Assembly (NCBI GenBank): GCA_947626755.1 | Contig: CANQTP010000026.1 | Span: 1-37,973 of the forward strand | Direction: 5' to 3' | Length of the DNA: 37,973 bases | From: an uncultured Clostridia bacterium | GTDB taxonomy: Bacteria; Bacillota; Clostridia; Oscillospirales; Ruminococcaceae | Part shown: piece after piece, positions 37,279 through 37,973 of the stretch | How the letters are laid out: every line of letters begins with the position of its first letter | Position numbering within the stretch: position 1 is the stretch's first letter | Made by a program: the position numbers and the translations under genes | The notes under the pieces: generated by a model | Told to the model about the DNA's origin: nothing | Databases searched by the model: none | Seen by the model: only the letters and a program-made list of their open reading frames with translations

Positions 37279-37973
37279 CACGGCAACAGCATTTAATTTT
37301 TATGAGCAAAAAGAACAGAAAGTAAGACATCAGGGTTAAGAGAAGCCTTAAATCTCATTCTTTTCTTACTAAGGCGACCATATTTAGCCTGATTTAAAAG
37401 AGAAAGTGCAGTTTTACGCAAAATATTCAAATTTAACGGAGAATTATCTTTCCTTGCCCTTGAAGCATCTTCTCTGAAAATAACATCAAGACACCAATGC
37501 AGCTGATTTTCAATAGACCAATGTTTTCGTACAGCATATGCAAATTCATTAATATCCGTCAGCGATGTAATAAAATATCGTGTGAAATTACTTACATTTT
37601 CGCCCTCAATTATTTTTGAACGAACCATTCCCAATGCGTTCAAGTGCGTCCAATCATCACGCTGTTCAAGCCAATCAATATCCGTTGTAAGATAATATTC
37701 CCTGATTTCAATTCTTCCGTGACCTTTTTCTGAAGTTATGGTTTTATCGCTTTCAGATGCAAATTCATTGAAATAATCTTCGGTATCTTTGAAAAGATTC
37801 AGTTGATTTTCTTTTAGTGCAATGCAATAATCAGCATTTCCATCGGTTATTTTCTGTACGATTTTTTTCTGACAGCTCATCGAATCAGTAGTTATTATCG
37901 TGTCTTCAATGCACATAAGATCAAGCAATTCAGGTACTGCCGTTATCTCATTGGATTTTTCTTCGACCGTTAT
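37279..37973 (-). mobile_element. ISAs1-family insertion sequence, partial at right edge
   Basis: The IS end (CACGGCAACAGCATTTA) starts near 37279, the reverse complement of the terminal sequence at 29001-29017, and the transposase gene runs off the right edge. It is inverted relative to the fragment at 28766-29017. Confidence 0.88.
37293..37973 (-). CDS. ISAs1-family transposase, N-terminus outside window
   Basis: 226 C-terminal residues are visible and open to the right edge. ISAs1/DDE_Tnp_1-type features are IEDTIITTDSMSCQKKIVQK (catalytic aspartate region), ADYCIALKENQ, EKGHGRIEIREYYLTTDI and HWSIENQLHWCLDVIFREDA (the Y/W-rich region with the catalytic glutamate). Complete members are about 370 residues. 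The stop at 37293-37295 lies 14 bp from the IS edge. The last ~78 codons match the fragment at 28766-29003 closely, and that fragment gives the boundary of the Mu-like insertion. Confidence 0.92.
   Translation of the reverse strand: MTVEEKSNEITAVPELLDLMCIEDTIITTDSMSCQKKIVQKITDGNADYCIALKENQLNLFKDTEDYFNEFASESDKTITSEKGHGRIEIREYYLTTDIDWLEQRDDWTHLNALGMVRSKIIEGENVSNFTRYFITSLTDINEFAYAVRKHWSIENQLHWCLDVIFREDASRARKDNSPLNLNILRKTALSLLNQAKYGRLSKKRMRFKASLNPDVLLSVLFAHKN

Overview
The window looks like AT-rich Firmicutes DNA, most likely a Ruminococcus-type gut Clostridium (Oscillospiraceae). This is inferred from strong AGGAGG-type ribosome binding sites, consensus sigma-A promoters, a choline-binding-like cell-wall repeat protein, a LoaP-type NusG paralogue and protein style; no rRNA or marker gene confirms it. 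I see no tRNA, rRNA or CRISPR array.

Positions 1-28765 hold most of a Mu-like transposable prophage. Nearly all of it is coded on the minus strand, and its tail end runs off the left edge. From its regulatory end leftward it carries: an S24-type repressor (27649-28368, plus strand) beside a consensus early promoter whose 17-bp spacer is filled by a palindromic operator; small early genes; MuA transposase and MuB ATPase; small replication-type genes; a GemA-like protein; a PAPS-reductase-like PP-loop enzyme; a Mor-like activator; and a strong terminator. The late operon follows: Mu gp25/26/27-like genes, a LoaP/NusG-like antiterminator, small terminase, a broken packaging module, a MuF minor head protein with a C-terminal metallopeptidase toxin-like domain, scaffold, capsid, connectors, tail tube, tail chaperones joined by a -1 frameshift, a Com-like zinc finger, tape measure and tail-tip proteins. 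The prophage end at 28765 (TG...CA type) interrupts an ISAs1-family transposase gene.

The packaging module is broken. Only the start of the large terminase and the end of the portal gene remain. About 1.8 kb of foreign DNA lies between them, with a secreted FN3/cell-wall-binding protein and a divergent XRE regulator that share an operator-promoter region. The element probably cannot package DNA by itself, although its transposition genes look intact.

Three copies of a structured intergenic element lie before MuB, at the head of the late operon and before the large terminase. Together with the LoaP-like gene and several intrinsic terminators inside the late operon, they suggest an undescribed phage antitermination system.

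Positions 28766-37973 are host or other mobile DNA bracketed by two inverted ISAs1 copies (a 252-bp fragment and a second copy running off the right edge). Inside are a hybrid histidine kinase followed by a solute-binding lipoprotein, a shared bidirectional terminator, and an oppositely oriented ABC-transporter operon (tiny membrane peptide, lipoprotein, two permeases, ATPase) preceded by a good promoter and an array of 11-bp-phased GGTTACA repeats. A ParM-like pseudogene and a truncated ORF lie next to the second IS copy.
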